DNA of 64,000 nucleotides from Streptomyces sclerotialus (lineage in GTDB: Bacteria > Actinomycetota > Actinomycetes > Streptomycetales > Streptomycetaceae), in contig NZ_JBFOHP010000002.1 of assembly GCF_040907265.1 (NCBI RefSeq), positions 3,868,501 to 3,932,500 on the forward strand, given 5' to 3'. Position 1 is the first letter of the stretch. Each line of letters opens with the position of its first letter. Positions 9,928 to 18,595 of this stretch are shown here, one piece after another. The translations under genes and the position numbers were made by a program. The notes under the pieces were generated by a model that was not told where the DNA came from, made no database searches, and saw only the letters and a program-made list of their open reading frames with translations.

Positions 9928-10298
9928 GCGGCGGCCTCCGCCTGCTGGTCGGGCTGGTGGTGCGCGTGCTCGTCCGCGCCGTCCCCGGCGGGGCGCTCGG
10001 CGAGGTCGGTGAGCTTGTCGACGTCGGAGCTGCCGCGGTTGCGGTAGACGAGCAGGACGATCGCGAGGCCGATGCCGATCTCGGCGGCGGCGATGGCGAT
10101 CGTGAAGAGGGTCAGCGCCTGGCCGGCGTGCAGGGCGTCGCGCAGCCAGACGTCGAAGGCGACGAGGTTGAGGTTGACGGCGTTGAGCATCAGCTCGACG
10201 GACATCAGGACCAGGATCGCGTTGCGCCGGGCGAGGACGCCGTAGAGGCCGACGCAGAAGAGGAGGACGGCGAGGACGGCGGGGTAGGCGAGATGCAT
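9924..10298 (-). CDS. nuoK2: NADH-quinone oxidoreductase subunit K, second copy
   Basis: Product of 124 aa with three membrane helices. The family stretch [26 protein letters not shown] carries the conserved membrane glutamate, and a second glutamate lies in [18 protein letters not shown]. It is longer than the usual about 100 aa because of a hydrophilic C-terminal tail after residue 100 ([14 protein letters not shown]). The ATG at 10298 overlaps the nuoJ2 stop by one base, and the stop overlaps nuoL2 by 4 bp. Confidence 0.95.
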   Translation of the reverse strand: MHLAYPAVLAVLLFCVGLYGVLARRNAILVLMSVELMLNAVNLNLVAFDVWLRDALHAGQALTLFTIAIAAAEIGIGLAIVLLVYRNRGSSDVDKLTDLAERPAGDGADEHAHHQPDQQAEAAA

Positions 10299-10915
10299 CA
10301 GCGCTGTCCCTCTCGGCGTGCGGAGTCGGGGACGGTGCCCGCGGCGGCGTCCGGTACGGCCCGGCCGGTCGGCGCGTCCTCCCCGTGCTTGCGGGAGAGG
10401 ACGATCGCACCGACGAGGGCGGCCAGCAGAAGGACGGACAGCGCCTCGAAGGGCAGCACCCAGTGCTGGAAGAGGCTGCGCCCGGAGACTTCGGTGGAGC
10501 CCTGGACGGCGCCGTCGAGGTCGATCCAGGACGCCCGGAAGGCGTCCACGACGACCCAGACGAGGACCGCGGCGGAGGCCACGGCCACCAGGAGCGCGGC
10601 CCAGCGGTTGCCGGAGTCGGCGTCCGGGGACCGGCCGATGGGCGCCTTGGTCAGCATCAGTCCGAAGAGGAGGAGGACGACCACGGAACCGACGTAGATG
10701 AGCACCTGCACCCAGGCGATGAACTCCGCGGTGAGCAGGAGGTACTCCACGGCGATCCCGCCGAGGGCGACCACCAGCCACAGGGCGGCGTGCACCAGCT
10801 GCTTGGTGGTGACGGTGACCACGGCCGCGCCGAGCGTGACCAGGCCGACGAGGAGGAACGCGATCTCCACGCCGCTGGTCGTCAGGAAGCCGTGGCTTGC
10901 GGCGGCGAGCGTCAC
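10298..10915 (-). CDS. nuoJ2: NADH-quinone oxidoreductase subunit J, second copy
   Basis: Product of 205 aa from the GTG at 10915, which overlaps the nuoI2 stop by 4 bp. Five hydrophobic segments are visible, including the [29 protein letters not shown] region that contains the conserved helix TM3 of NuoJ. The C-terminal 30 residues are hydrophilic and probably cytoplasmic. It forms part of the membrane arm next to the quinone site. Confidence 0.94.
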   Translation of the reverse strand: MTLAAASHGFLTTSGVEIAFLLVGLVTLGAAVVTVTTKQLVHAALWLVVALGGIAVEYLLLTAEFIAWVQVLIYVGSVVVLLLFGLMLTKAPIGRSPDADSGNRWAALLVAVASAAVLVWVVVDAFRASWIDLDGAVQGSTEVSGRSLFQHWVLPFEALSVLLLAALVGAIVLSRKHGEDAPTGRAVPDAAAGTVPDSARREGQR

Positions 10916-11532
10916 GCTTCCTCCCCTGCGTCCTCGGCCTGCTGGTCCGCCGCGGCGGCCTGCGCTGCTTCGGCCTGGCGGGCGGCCTCGGCCTCTTCGG
11001 CCTCCTTGGCCTGCTGTGCGGCCAGCTTGTCGGCGGCCTTCTGTGCGGCGGCGATCTCCTTGGGCTGCTCCGCGCCCGGATCGAGCGCGGGCGGCTCGGG
11101 CACGGTCCACATCCACTCGCGCAGCTTGTCGCGCTCGTGGGTCAGGTCATGGATGTCGGTCTCGGCGTACTCGAACTCCGGCGACCAGAAGAGGGCGTCG
11201 AACGGACACACCTCGATGCAGATACCGCAGTACATGCACAGCGAGAAGTCGATGGCGAAGCGGTCCAGCACGTTACGGCTGCGCTCGCGGCCTCCGGGGG
11301 CGGCCGGCGGCACCGTCTCCTTGTGGGAGTCGATGTAGATGCACCAGTCCGGGCACTCACGGGCGCACAGCATGCAGACCGTGCAGTTCTCCTCGAACAG
11401 CCCGATGACACCACGGGTGCGCGGCGCCAGCTCGGGCTGGACGTCGGGGTACTGCTCGGTGACCGTGCGCTTGGTCATCGTGCGGAGGGTCACGGCGAGG
11501 CCCTTGGCGAGGCCACTGCCGGGGATGCCCAT
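10912..11532 (-). CDS. nuoI2: NADH-quinone oxidoreductase subunit I, second copy, ferredoxin-like with acidic tail
   Basis: Product of 206 aa. Two complete [4Fe-4S] motifs are present: C50-C53-C56-C60 and C99-C102-C105-C109, each CxxCxxCxxxCP, as in NuoI of complex I (clusters N6a and N6b). Residues about 150-206 form an Ala/Glu/Gln-rich tail, probably a charged helix, that is absent from the other NuoI. Because this gene set has no NuoE, F or G, NuoI2 would be the outermost iron-sulfur subunit and the likeliest docking point for an electron donor (inference). It overlaps nuoJ2 by 4 bp and nuoH2 by 1 bp. Confidence 0.95.
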   Translation of the reverse strand: MGIPGSGLAKGLAVTLRTMTKRTVTEQYPDVQPELAPRTRGVIGLFEENCTVCMLCARECPDWCIYIDSHKETVPPAAPGGRERSRNVLDRFAIDFSLCMYCGICIEVCPFDALFWSPEFEYAETDIHDLTHERDKLREWMWTVPEPPALDPGAEQPKEIAAAQKAADKLAAQQAKEAEEAEAARQAEAAQAAAADQQAEDAGEEA

Positions 11533-12497
11533 TACTGGATCACCACCTTGACGACGCCGGTGAGGGCGATCTGGGCGAGAGCGAGCGGGATGAGGCAGGT
11601 CCAGGCGAGCTTCTGCAGCTGGTCCTCACGGAGCCGGGGATAGGTGACCCGCAGCCAGATGACGCCGAAGGCCAGGACGACGGTCTTCAGCAGCATCCAG
11701 AGCCAGCCGAGGCCGTCGGCACCGAAGGGACCGTGCCAGCCGCCCAGGAAGAGGACCGCGGTCAGCGCGCAGAGGACCACGATGCCGGCGTACTCCGCGA
11801 GCAGGAACAGCGCGAAGCGCAGTCCGGTGTACTCGGTGTACGCACCGAAGATGATCTCCGAGTCGGCCACCGGCATGTCGAACGGCGGCCGCTGGAGCTC
11901 GGCGAGTCCGGCCGTGAAGAACACCAGCCCGCCGACGATCTGCCACGGCACCCACCACCAGTGGAAGGCGTCGAGGATGCCGGGCAGCGAGAGCGTGCCG
12001 GCGGCCATCGCGACGGACGCGGCGGCGAGCAGCATCGGCAGTTCGTACGACAGCAGCTGCGCGGCCGTACGGAGACCACCGAGCAGCGAGAACTTGTTCG
12101 CCGAGGCCCAGCCCGCCATCAGGGAGCCGAGGACGCCGACGCCCATCACCGCGAGTACGAAGAAGACGCCCGCGTCGAGTGCCTGGCCGACCGCGTTGCC
12201 GGGGCCGACCGGGATGGCGATCAGGACGAGGAGGTACGGCAGCAGGGCGACGGCCGGCGCGAGCTGGAAGATCCGCCGGTCGGCGCCGGCCGGGACGACG
12301 TCCTCCTTCTGCGCGAACTTCACACCGTCGGCGACCAGCTGCGCCCACCCGTGGAAGCCGCCCGCGTACATCGGGCCGAGGCGGCCCTGCATGTGCGCCA
12401 TGACCTTGTGCTCGGTCTGCCCGATGACGAGCGGGAAGACCAGGAAGATCACGAAGACGGCGAGGACGCGGAGGACGATCGCGAGCGTGTCACTCAT
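11532..12497 (-). CDS. nuoH2: NADH-quinone oxidoreductase subunit H, second copy
   Basis: Product of 321 aa with eight predicted membrane helices, usual NuoH length. The quinone-chamber loop is present as [17 protein letters not shown] followed by [19 protein letters not shown], corresponding to AETNRAPFD in standard copies. The N-terminal [16 protein letters not shown] segment and the [11 protein letters not shown] loop are conserved. The gene starts inside the 3' end of nuoC2 (4-bp overlap) and ends on nuoI2. It is far shorter than the other NuoH (469 aa), which has a long cytoplasmic tail. Confidence 0.95.
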   Translation of the reverse strand: MSDTLAIVLRVLAVFVIFLVFPLVIGQTEHKVMAHMQGRLGPMYAGGFHGWAQLVADGVKFAQKEDVVPAGADRRIFQLAPAVALLPYLLVLIAIPVGPGNAVGQALDAGVFFVLAVMGVGVLGSLMAGWASANKFSLLGGLRTAAQLLSYELPMLLAAASVAMAAGTLSLPGILDAFHWWWVPWQIVGGLVFFTAGLAELQRPPFDMPVADSEIIFGAYTEYTGLRFALFLLAEYAGIVVLCALTAVLFLGGWHGPFGADGLGWLWMLLKTVVLAFGVIWLRVTYPRLREDQLQKLAWTCLIPLALAQIALTGVVKVVIQ

Positions 12498-13864
12498 GCG
12501 GTGCCGCCTCCTGTCTCGTCGTCGGTGTGGTCGGTGTCGCGGGGACGGTCGGTGTCGCGGGGACGGTCGGCGCCGTCGGTACCTCCCGTGCCGTCGGCCG
12601 GTGCGTCCCTACGGGCGCCGTCCTCGGCTTCCGGGGCGGGCTCGGGGGACGGCTTGTCCCCGGAGCCCTCCGGTGACGGTTCGCCGTCGAACGCGGGACG
12701 CGCATGGTGCCACGGCGCGTCCGAGGAGCGTGCGGCGGTCCGCGGGGCGGACGCGGGCGTACCGGTCTCCTTCGTACGAGCCGGGTCCGCCGCCGCTTCC
12801 TTGGCGGCGTCGGCGGCCTTCGGGGCCTCCGTGTCCTTCGGCGGCTCGACGCCCTTGGACTCGGGCTTCTCGGTGGCCGCGGCGGCCTGCTGGCTCGCCG
12901 AACCGGCGCTCGCGCTGCGCGTCCGGCGGGCCGGACGCTCCCCGGCCGCGCCCGCCGCTCCAGCCGCTGCGTCCCGGCCCGCACCGGCCGCCCGGCCGGC
13001 ACCGGCGGCACGTCCCGCCGCACCGGCCGCTCGGGCGCCCCGGGCGGCCCCGCGCGCCGGACGGGCCGGAGCGGGCGGCAGCTGGCCCTTGAGCGGGCCC
13101 CATTCGTTCGGGTCGGGCACGCCGGGCGGCAGCATCTGGCGGCGCTTGGGGCCGCCGTGCTCGGACTCGCCCGGCTCCTTCGCACCCGGCCACGCCTTGG
13201 CGACCCGCGCGGCCAGGACGAAGTCCTTGCGCAGGGGGTGCCCTTCGAAACCCTCGGGCAGCAGCAGCGGCGTGAGGCCCGGGTGACCGGTGAACTCCAC
13301 GCCGAACATCTCGTGCGTCTCGCGCTCGTGCCAGCCGGCGCCCGCGTACACGGCGACGGCCGTGGGCAGCACGGCCTTCTCGTGCGGCACGGTCGTCCGT
13401 ACGAGGAGCCGCCGCACGTCCCCCGGACGGGTCACGTCGGCGACGTGCGCGCAGACGCGGAAGCCGGTGCCGGGTTCGTCGACGGCGCTCAGCCAGTCGA
13501 AAAACGTACAGCCCAGGACGTCCCGGGCGGCGGTCAGCGCGTCGGTCCAGGCGGTGGCCGGTACGTCGACGGTGAGCAGGCCGTACGCCTCCTCGGCCGT
13601 GGCCCCGGCCCCGAAGATCCGCTCGGCCGGCTCCGGCAGCCACCCCACGGGGGCCGCGGGCGGGGCCTCGGCGGTCTCCGTACCCTGCGCGGCCTCCGCG
13701 GCCGCCCCTTCAGGGGCCGCGCCCGTCGCGCCTTCAGGGGCCGCGCTCTTCGCCCCCTCAGACGCCGCGCCCGACGCCCCCTCAGGGGCCGCGCTCTTCG
13801 CCTTCTCGGGTGCCGCGCCCGTGGGCTCCTCGGGCGTACCCGGCGTCGGCGGCTGGGCCGTCAT
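12494..13864 (-). CDS. nuoC2: NADH-quinone oxidoreductase subunit C, second copy, with long low-complexity flanks
   Basis: Product of 456 aa, about twice a normal NuoC. Only residues about 80-225 form the 30-kDa subunit fold, with the signature [19 protein letters not shown] and [14 protein letters not shown] at 180-215. Residues 1-75 are imperfect repeats of an AAPEGA-type unit. Residues about 240-456 are Ala/Pro/Arg-rich and then acidic, with no recognisable domain. No NuoD motifs (PQHPSTHG) occur in the tail, so it is not a NuoCD fusion. It overlaps nuoB2 and nuoH2 by 4 bp each. The flanks are probably disordered. Confidence 0.9.
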   Translation of the reverse strand: MTAQPPTPGTPEEPTGAAPEKAKSAAPEGASGAASEGAKSAAPEGATGAAPEGAAAEAAQGTETAEAPPAAPVGWLPEPAERIFGAGATAEEAYGLLTVDVPATAWTDALTAARDVLGCTFFDWLSAVDEPGTGFRVCAHVADVTRPGDVRRLLVRTTVPHEKAVLPTAVAVYAGAGWHERETHEMFGVEFTGHPGLTPLLLPEGFEGHPLRKDFVLAARVAKAWPGAKEPGESEHGGPKRRQMLPPGVPDPNEWGPLKGQLPPAPARPARGAARGARAAGAAGRAAGAGRAAGAGRDAAAGAAGAAGERPARRTRSASAGSASQQAAAATEKPESKGVEPPKDTEAPKAADAAKEAAADPARTKETGTPASAPRTAARSSDAPWHHARPAFDGEPSPEGSGDKPSPEPAPEAEDGARRDAPADGTGGTDGADRPRDTDRPRDTDHTDDETGGGTA

Positions 13865-14610
13865 CGGGTGTCCTCCCCGGTCTTCTCGGACGGCGACTGC
13901 TCGGTGGTGGCCGGCCGGCCGGTGGTCGGCTGTTCGGTGGGCGGTTGCCCGCCCGACGGCCGACCGGACGCGGCGGGCGGTGCCGGCGGGGCCACCAGCC
14001 CGCTGCGCAGCGCGTCGGCGGACGGCCGGCCCGCGCCCTTGCCGGCCCCGCCGGCCTTGCCGCTGGGGCCGTAACGCTCGTCCAGCGACTCCCGGGCGAT
14101 CTTCTCCTGGAGCTTGAGGATGCCCTGGAGCAGCGCTTCGGGGCGCGGCGGGCAGCCCGGTACGTACACGTCCACCGGGATGATCTGGTCGACGCCCTTC
14201 GTGACGGAGTACGAGTCCCAGTACGGGCCGCCGCAGTTGGAGCAGGCCCCGAAGGAGATCACGTACTTCGGCTCGGGCATCTGTTCGTAGAGCCGCTTGA
14301 CCGCGGGCGCCATCTTGTCCGTGACCGTGCCCGACACGACCATCAGGTCGGCCTGGCGCGGGCCGGGCGCGAAGGGGATCACGCCGAGCCGGATGAAGTC
14401 ATGGCGCGCCATGGAGGCGGCGATGAACTCGATCGCGCAGCAGGCGAGCCCGAAGTTGAAGACCCACAGGCTGTAGCGGCGGCCCCAGTTCAGGACCACC
14501 TTCATCGGTTCGGGGGCGAGGCGGGCCAGCGGGCCGAGGCGGCGCGGCTCGGGCAGGAGCTCGGGGCCCGGCGAGGCTCCGTTGGCCGCGGAGGCGGGGG
14601 TCACGTCCAT
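13861..14610 (-). CDS. nuoB2: NADH-quinone oxidoreductase subunit B, second copy, with C-terminal extension
   Basis: Product of 249 aa; the core NuoB covers about residues 35-175. The cluster N2 ligands are visible: tandem C57-C58 in [11 protein letters not shown]123 in GAC, and C153 in PGCPPRPE. An extra cysteine, C126 (GACSNCGG), sits next to C123 where the other copy has serine. Residues about 180-249 are a Gly/Pro/Thr-rich tail, presumably disordered. The ATG at 14610 lies 10 bp inside the end of nuoA2. An open frame continuing upstream is read-through, not coding. Confidence 0.94.
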   Translation of the reverse strand: MDVTPASAANGASPGPELLPEPRRLGPLARLAPEPMKVVLNWGRRYSLWVFNFGLACCAIEFIAASMARHDFIRLGVIPFAPGPRQADLMVVSGTVTDKMAPAVKRLYEQMPEPKYVISFGACSNCGGPYWDSYSVTKGVDQIIPVDVYVPGCPPRPEALLQGILKLQEKIARESLDERYGPSGKAGGAGKGAGRPSADALRSGLVAPPAPPAASGRPSGGQPPTEQPTTGRPATTEQSPSEKTGEDTR

Positions 14611-15002
14611 TCCAGGACGCCCTTCTTCCATGCGTAGAGCAGGCCGACAGCGAGGAAGCCGAGGAAGATGAACATCTCCACCAGCGTGATGCCGCCGAAA
14701 CCAGGTGCGGCGAAGACCGTCGCCCAGGGGAACAGGAAGATCGAGTCGACGGCGAAGATGACGTACAGGAACGCGTACACGTAATAGCGGACCTGGGTGT
14801 GCGCCCAGCCCTCCCCCACGGGGTCCACTCCGCATTCGTACGTGAGCAGTTTCTCGGGTGTGGGCACCACTGGACGCATCAGCCGGCCCGCCCCGAAGGC
14901 GACGGCCACGAAGAGCACACCGATCACGGCGATGAGCCCGACGGCCGAATAGCCCTGGAAGTAGTCCGCGGCGCTGATGGTGCGTACGGTCGTGTCCGGC
15001 AC
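14601..15002 (-). CDS. nuoA2: NADH-quinone oxidoreductase subunit A, second copy
   Basis: Product of 133 aa with three membrane helices and the NuoA signatures [22 protein letters not shown] and FLFPWATVF. The GTG at 15002 is chosen over an ATG at 15119 because GAGGGG lies just upstream and the family N-terminus begins here. It is the first gene of the partial cluster. The 242-bp gap to the divergent histidine kinase must hold the promoter and contains two symmetric elements described separately. Confidence 0.93.
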   Translation of the reverse strand: MPDTTVRTISAADYFQGYSAVGLIAVIGVLFVAVAFGAGRLMRPVVPTPEKLLTYECGVDPVGEGWAHTQVRYYVYAFLYVIFAVDSIFLFPWATVFAAPGFGGITLVEMFIFLGFLAVGLLYAWKKGVLEWT

Positions 15003-15087
15003 GTCCGCCCCTCGCTCCCTGACTGCTCGTGTGCAGCGGGCCGCCTCTTGTGCGCCGTAGGCGCCGGGCCACTCCCCTGCAACCGCT

Positions 15088-15108
15088 TTCGACGAAAATT
15101 TTCGACGA
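15088..15108. promoter_or_regulatory. Repeat element upstream of nuoA2
   Basis: TTCGACGA occurs twice in direct orientation (15089-15096 and 15101-15108), and the overlapping CGAAAATTTTCG (15093-15104) is a perfect 12-bp palindrome. It is unusually AT-rich for this genome and sits 86-106 bp upstream of the nuoA2 start, so it is a plausible regulator binding site. The regulator is unknown. Confidence 0.45.
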
Positions 15109-15170
15109 TCTGTACGCACGGGAGTCTAGGCCCTGCGCGGGTCGGGGCGAGCAGTCCCATCTGCGGGAAG

Positions 15171-15186
15171 GTGGGGATATCCCCAC
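15171..15186. promoter_or_regulatory. Perfect 16-bp palindrome upstream of the first histidine kinase gene
   Basis: GTGGGGATATCCCCAC, fully symmetric, ends 58 bp before the kinase ATG. A site of this shape suits a dimeric regulator such as the NarL-type protein encoded at 18596-19267 (inference). Confidence 0.5.
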
Positions 15187-15244
15187 TTCGCCCCACCTAT
15201 CCACCCCATGGCACCGGGGCGCGCTGCCCGGCAAGCTGGCCCGT

Positions 15245-16438
15245 ATGACGGTGACTTACGACCCGGGCACGCGCTTCCCCGACGGTGGCGGTGACGATTC
15301 CGCCCCGGTTCCGCCCCCGCCCCGCGCGCCGCTGAGCGCGGGCACCTGGCGTGAGATCGCGCACCTGCTGGGCAACCTCCCGCTGGCACTGGTGTCCTTC
15401 GGGCTGCTGGTGTCCTGCCTCGCGGCAGGCCTGGGGCTGTCGGTCACGGTCGTCGGGCTGCCGCTGCTCGCCCTGGTGCTGTCGGGCTGCCGGTGGTACG
15501 GGAAGCTGGAGCGGGCGAGGGCACGCGCGCTCCTCGGGGTGCGCGTCGACGAACCGAGTCCGCCGTTCGCCCGGGAGCCGGGCTTCTTCCCCTGGCTGTG
15601 GGCGCGCCTGAAGGACCCGGTCGGCTGGCGCCACGCGCTCTACGTCTTCGTGCGGCTGCCCTGGGGCGTCCTCACCTTCGCGCTCGCCTTCGTGTCGCTG
15701 TTCGTGGTGTGGCCGGCACTGCCGTGGCTGGCGCGCTGGCTGACGAACGTGGACCGGGCGCTGGTACGGGGGCTGCTGTCGCCCTCGGACGAACTGGAGC
15801 GGCGGATCGCGGAGCTGGAGTCGGGCCGGGGCGTGGTCGTGGACACCGCGGCGGCCGACCTGCGGCGCATCGAGCGGGACCTGCACGACGGGGCGCAGGC
15901 CCGCCTCGTGGCGCTGGCCATGGGGCTGGGTCTGGCCAAGGAGAAGCTGCTGGAGGACCCGGACGCGGCGGCGCGCATGGTGGACGAGGCGCACGGTGAG
16001 GTGAAGCTGGCCCTTCAGGAGCTGCGCGACCTGGCCCGCGGCATCCACCCGGCGATCCTCACCGACCGCGGCCTGGGCCCGGCCCTCTCGGCGCTCGCCG
16101 CGCGCTGCACGGTGCCGGTCACCGTCTCGGTGGACATCGGGACGCGGCCCGCGCCGGCCATCGAGGGCATCGCGTACTTCACGGTCTCCGAGCTGCTGCA
16201 GAACGTCTCCAAGCACTCCGGCGCGACCGGCGCCTCGGTGGAGGTGTGGCGGGCCGAGGACCGGCTGCTGCTCCAGGTGCGCGACGACGGGCGCGGAGGC
16301 GCGCGGCCGGACGGCGGGAGCGGGCTGGCCGGGCTGGCCGAGCGGCTCGGCTCGGTCGACGGGCTGTTCGTCCTCGACTCGCCGGCGGGCGGGCCGACGC
16401 TGGTCACGGCCGAGCTGCCGTGGCGCAGCGCGCCGTAG
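15245..16438 (+). CDS. Sensor histidine kinase, NarL-partner type (first paralog)
   Basis: Product of 397 aa. Residues 35-170 form a putative membrane sensor domain with about four hydrophobic segments (40-80 and 130-165). Residues 205-270 are the dimerisation and phosphoacceptor domain with the motif [12 protein letters not shown], phosphoacceptor H214. Residues 295-397 are the ATPase domain, with N-box [11 protein letters not shown]1 box DDGRGG and G2 box [11 protein letters not shown]. The ATG at 15245 has no clear Shine-Dalgarno, so the message may be leaderless. The signal is unknown. It is divergent from nuoA2 and followed by a close paralog and a response regulator. Confidence 0.92.
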   Translation: MTVTYDPGTRFPDGGGDDSAPVPPPPRAPLSAGTWREIAHLLGNLPLALVSFGLLVSCLAAGLGLSVTVVGLPLLALVLSGCRWYGKLERARARALLGVRVDEPSPPFAREPGFFPWLWARLKDPVGWRHALYVFVRLPWGVLTFALAFVSLFVVWPALPWLARWLTNVDRALVRGLLSPSDELERRIAELESGRGVVVDTAAADLRRIERDLHDGAQARLVALAMGLGLAKEKLLEDPDAAARMVDEAHGEVKLALQELRDLARGIHPAILTDRGLGPALSALAARCTVPVTVSVDIGTRPAPAIEGIAYFTVSELLQNVSKHSGATGASVEVWRAEDRLLLQVRDDGRGGARPDGGSGLAGLAERLGSVDGLFVLDSPAGGPTLVTAELPWRSAP

Positions 16439-16628
16439 CGGGCGCTCCACCCGGGGAGGGTGGGGAAAACCCGAGGCCCAAGACGCCGACCGGCTCCATG
16501 TCGCGGCCGGCCGGAAAGGGACAGGCTGGACGTACGTGACCAACCGAAGCGCCCGGCGCCCTCGAAGCGAGCGCCGCCCGCCCCGCGGCATCCGGTAGCG
16601 CTCCGCACCCGCAGAAGGACGAGACGCC

Positions 16629-17966
16629 ATGGACACCGCATACGGTCCGTCATCCCACGCGCCGCACGCCCCCGGAGGGCGCGGCCCGGCCCGCATCCCC
16701 ATCGCGCTGCGCGCCCCCTTCTCCGGCCGTACCTGGCGGGAGTTCCTCCATCTCCTGCTCGGGCTGCCGCTCGCCGTCGTGATGTTCACCTACGCCGTCA
16801 CGATGCTGTCGCTCGGTGCGGGGCTGCTGATCACCTTCCTCGGCATACCGGTGCTGGCCGCCGGCCTCGTCGGCTGCCGCGGCTTCGGCGCGCTGGAGCG
16901 GGTACGGGCGCACGCCCTGCTCGGCCTGGAGGTGCGCGCCCCCGAGCCCGTGCGGACCGCCAGGCCGGGCCTGATGGGCTGGGTGGGCGGCGTACTGAAG
17001 AGCGGCGCGTCCTGGCGGCACTTCCTCTACTGCCTGCTGCACTTCCCGTGGGCCGTCTTCGCCTTCTCCCTCTCGGTGGCGCTGTGGTCGGCCGGCTGGG
17101 GCCTGCTCACGTACCCGCTGTGGCGCTGGACCTTCCCGATGTACCTCGGCCAGGACGGCATCCAGCTGTACGGCGACGGGACGCACGGCATCTACCTGGA
17201 CACCCCCTTCGAGATCGCCGTGGCCAGCGCCGTGGGCCTGCTGCTCGTGCTGGTCTGGGGCGGGACGGTGCGCGGCCTGTCCCAGGTGGACCGGCTGCTG
17301 GTGCACGGGCTGCTCGGTCCGTCCCGGCTGGCCGACCGGGTGACGGAGCTGGAGTCGGACCGTACGGCGGTGTCCGAGACCGCGGCGGCCGACCTGCGGC
17401 GCATCGAGCGCGACCTGCACGACGGGGCGCAGGCCCGCCTCGTGGCGCTCGCCATGGACCTCGGGCTGGCCAAGGAGAAGCTGCAGGAGGACCCGGAGGC
17501 CGCGGCCCGCATGGTGGACGAGGCGCACGGCGAGGTGAAGACCGCGCTGCAGGAGCTGCGCGACCTGGCCCGCGGCATCCACCCGGCGATCCTCACCGAC
17601 CGCGGCCTGGGCCCCGCGCTCTCGGCGCTCGCCGCACGGTGCACGGTGCCGGTGCAGCTCGACGTGGATATGATGTCGCGCCCCGCGGCGGCGATCGAGG
17701 GCATCGCGTACTTCACGGTCTCCGAGCTGCTGCAGAACGTCTCCAAGCACTCCGGCGCGACCGGCGCCTCGGTCGACGTGTGGCGGGCCGAGGACCGGCT
17801 GATGGTGCTGGTCACCGATGACGGCCGGGGCGGTGCCCACACCGGGACGGGCAGCGGCCTGTCGGGGCTGGCCGAGCGGCTGGACGCGGTGGACGGGCTG
17901 CTGGTCGTCGACTCGCCGGCAGGCGGCCCGACGGCGGTCACGGCGGAGCTGCCCTGGCGCGACTGA
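16629..17966 (+). CDS. Sensor histidine kinase, NarL-partner type (second paralog)
   Basis: Product of 445 aa with the same architecture as the preceding kinase. The sensor region with membrane segments spans about 36-215 and includes an extra insert at 165-195 (WTFPMYLGQDG onward). The dimerisation motif [12 protein letters not shown] has phosphoacceptor H264, and the ATPase domain covers about 345-445. The ATG at 16629 is preceded by AAGGACGAG. The catalytic half is nearly identical to its neighbour at DNA level, including an 80-bp identical run, while the sensor halves differ. This suggests two inputs to one regulator, the NarL-type gene downstream (inference). Confidence 0.93.
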   Translation: MDTAYGPSSHAPHAPGGRGPARIPIALRAPFSGRTWREFLHLLLGLPLAVVMFTYAVTMLSLGAGLLITFLGIPVLAAGLVGCRGFGALERVRAHALLGLEVRAPEPVRTARPGLMGWVGGVLKSGASWRHFLYCLLHFPWAVFAFSLSVALWSAGWGLLTYPLWRWTFPMYLGQDGIQLYGDGTHGIYLDTPFEIAVASAVGLLLVLVWGGTVRGLSQVDRLLVHGLLGPSRLADRVTELESDRTAVSETAAADLRRIERDLHDGAQARLVALAMDLGLAKEKLQEDPEAAARMVDEAHGEVKTALQELRDLARGIHPAILTDRGLGPALSALAARCTVPVQLDVDMMSRPAAAIEGIAYFTVSELLQNVSKHSGATGASVDVWRAEDRLMVLVTDDGRGGAHTGTGSGLSGLAERLDAVDGLLVVDSPAGGPTAVTAELPWRD

Positions 17967-17990
17967 CACCCGGCGGGCGCCGTTCGGCAC

Positions 17991-18300
17991 GGCGGAAGCA
18001 TGCCGCCCGGCGGGACCATGCGGCGCGGCAGAAGCACATGGCCCGGCGCGGGGTCGGCGCGGCGGAAGCACGCGGCCCGGCGCGGGGTCGGCGCGGCGGA
18101 AGCACGCGGCCCGACCGGGGCCCGGCGCGGCGAGAGACCGGCACGACGGAAGCATGCCGCACGGCGCGGGGCCGGTACGGCGGAAGCACGAGGCCTCGGC
18201 GGGGGGCCGATGCGCCGGGAGTCCGGCACGGCGGAAGCATGCCGCACGGCGCGGGGCCGGTACGGCAGAAGCACGAGGCCCGGCAGAAGCACGCCGCCCG
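17991..18300. repeat. Imperfect tandem repeats, 34-bp unit built on a 17-bp period
   Basis: The core GGCRGAAGCA (one copy begins GA) starts at 17991, 18027, 18061, 18095, 18145, 18179, 18230, 18264 and 18282. The spacings (36, 34, 34, 50, 34, 51, 34, 18) are near multiples of 17. Units 18027-18060, 18061-18094 and 18095-18128 are three adjacent 34-bp copies. The segment from 18141 is repeated at 18226 (offset 85) over about 55 bp with two mismatches. It lies in the 629-bp non-coding gap between kinase and regulator. Open frames through it on both strands are composition artefacts. Confidence 0.85.
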
Positions 18301-18477
18301 GCGCGGGCCCGGCGCGGTGGGAGACCGGTGCGCCGGGAGGACCGGCGCAGGAGCCGGCGTGACGGTGGTCGACGCAGCGCGGACCGGACGGCGGAGGCGT
18401 GGCCACGCGCGCCTCCGCCGTCCGGCGTACCGCGCTCGCGAGCCGGTGATCGTACGGCTCCCCGCCCGTTCGCGCGG

Positions 18478-18510
18478 CCGTCCACAACCGGCCATTCCGA
18501 GTTATCCACA
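18478..18510 (+). promoter_or_regulatory. DnaA-box-like elements upstream of the response regulator gene
   Basis: TTATCCACA at 18502-18510 is an exact match to the classical DnaA box, and CCGTCCACA at 18478-18486 is a weaker one. TCCACAACC is directly repeated (18481-18489 and 18505-18513). Two boxes are too few for an origin. They may be a DnaA regulatory site or chance. Confidence 0.35.
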
Positions 18511-18595
18511 ACCCGCACGGTGATCCGACGCGCGCGTCCGAATCCTGGGATGCTGAAGAGCGTCGAGCCGAGAACGGGTGGGGGAGCCGAAGATC

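Noticed and set aside
9924..10781. Fusion protein containing NuoK2
   Set aside because: The upstream part is an out-of-frame reading of nuoJ2; NuoK2 starts properly at 10298 with a one-base overlap.
12494..13864. NuoCD fusion in the partial cluster
   Set aside because: The C-terminal part has none of the NuoD motifs ([23 protein letters not shown]); it is low-complexity.
17991..18300. CRISPR array
   Set aside because: Repeats are imperfect, spaced by multiples of 17 bp with no unique spacers, and no cas genes are near.
18478..18513. Replication origin
   Set aside because: Only one exact and one weak DnaA box; a Streptomyces origin has many, and dnaA/dnaN are not here.
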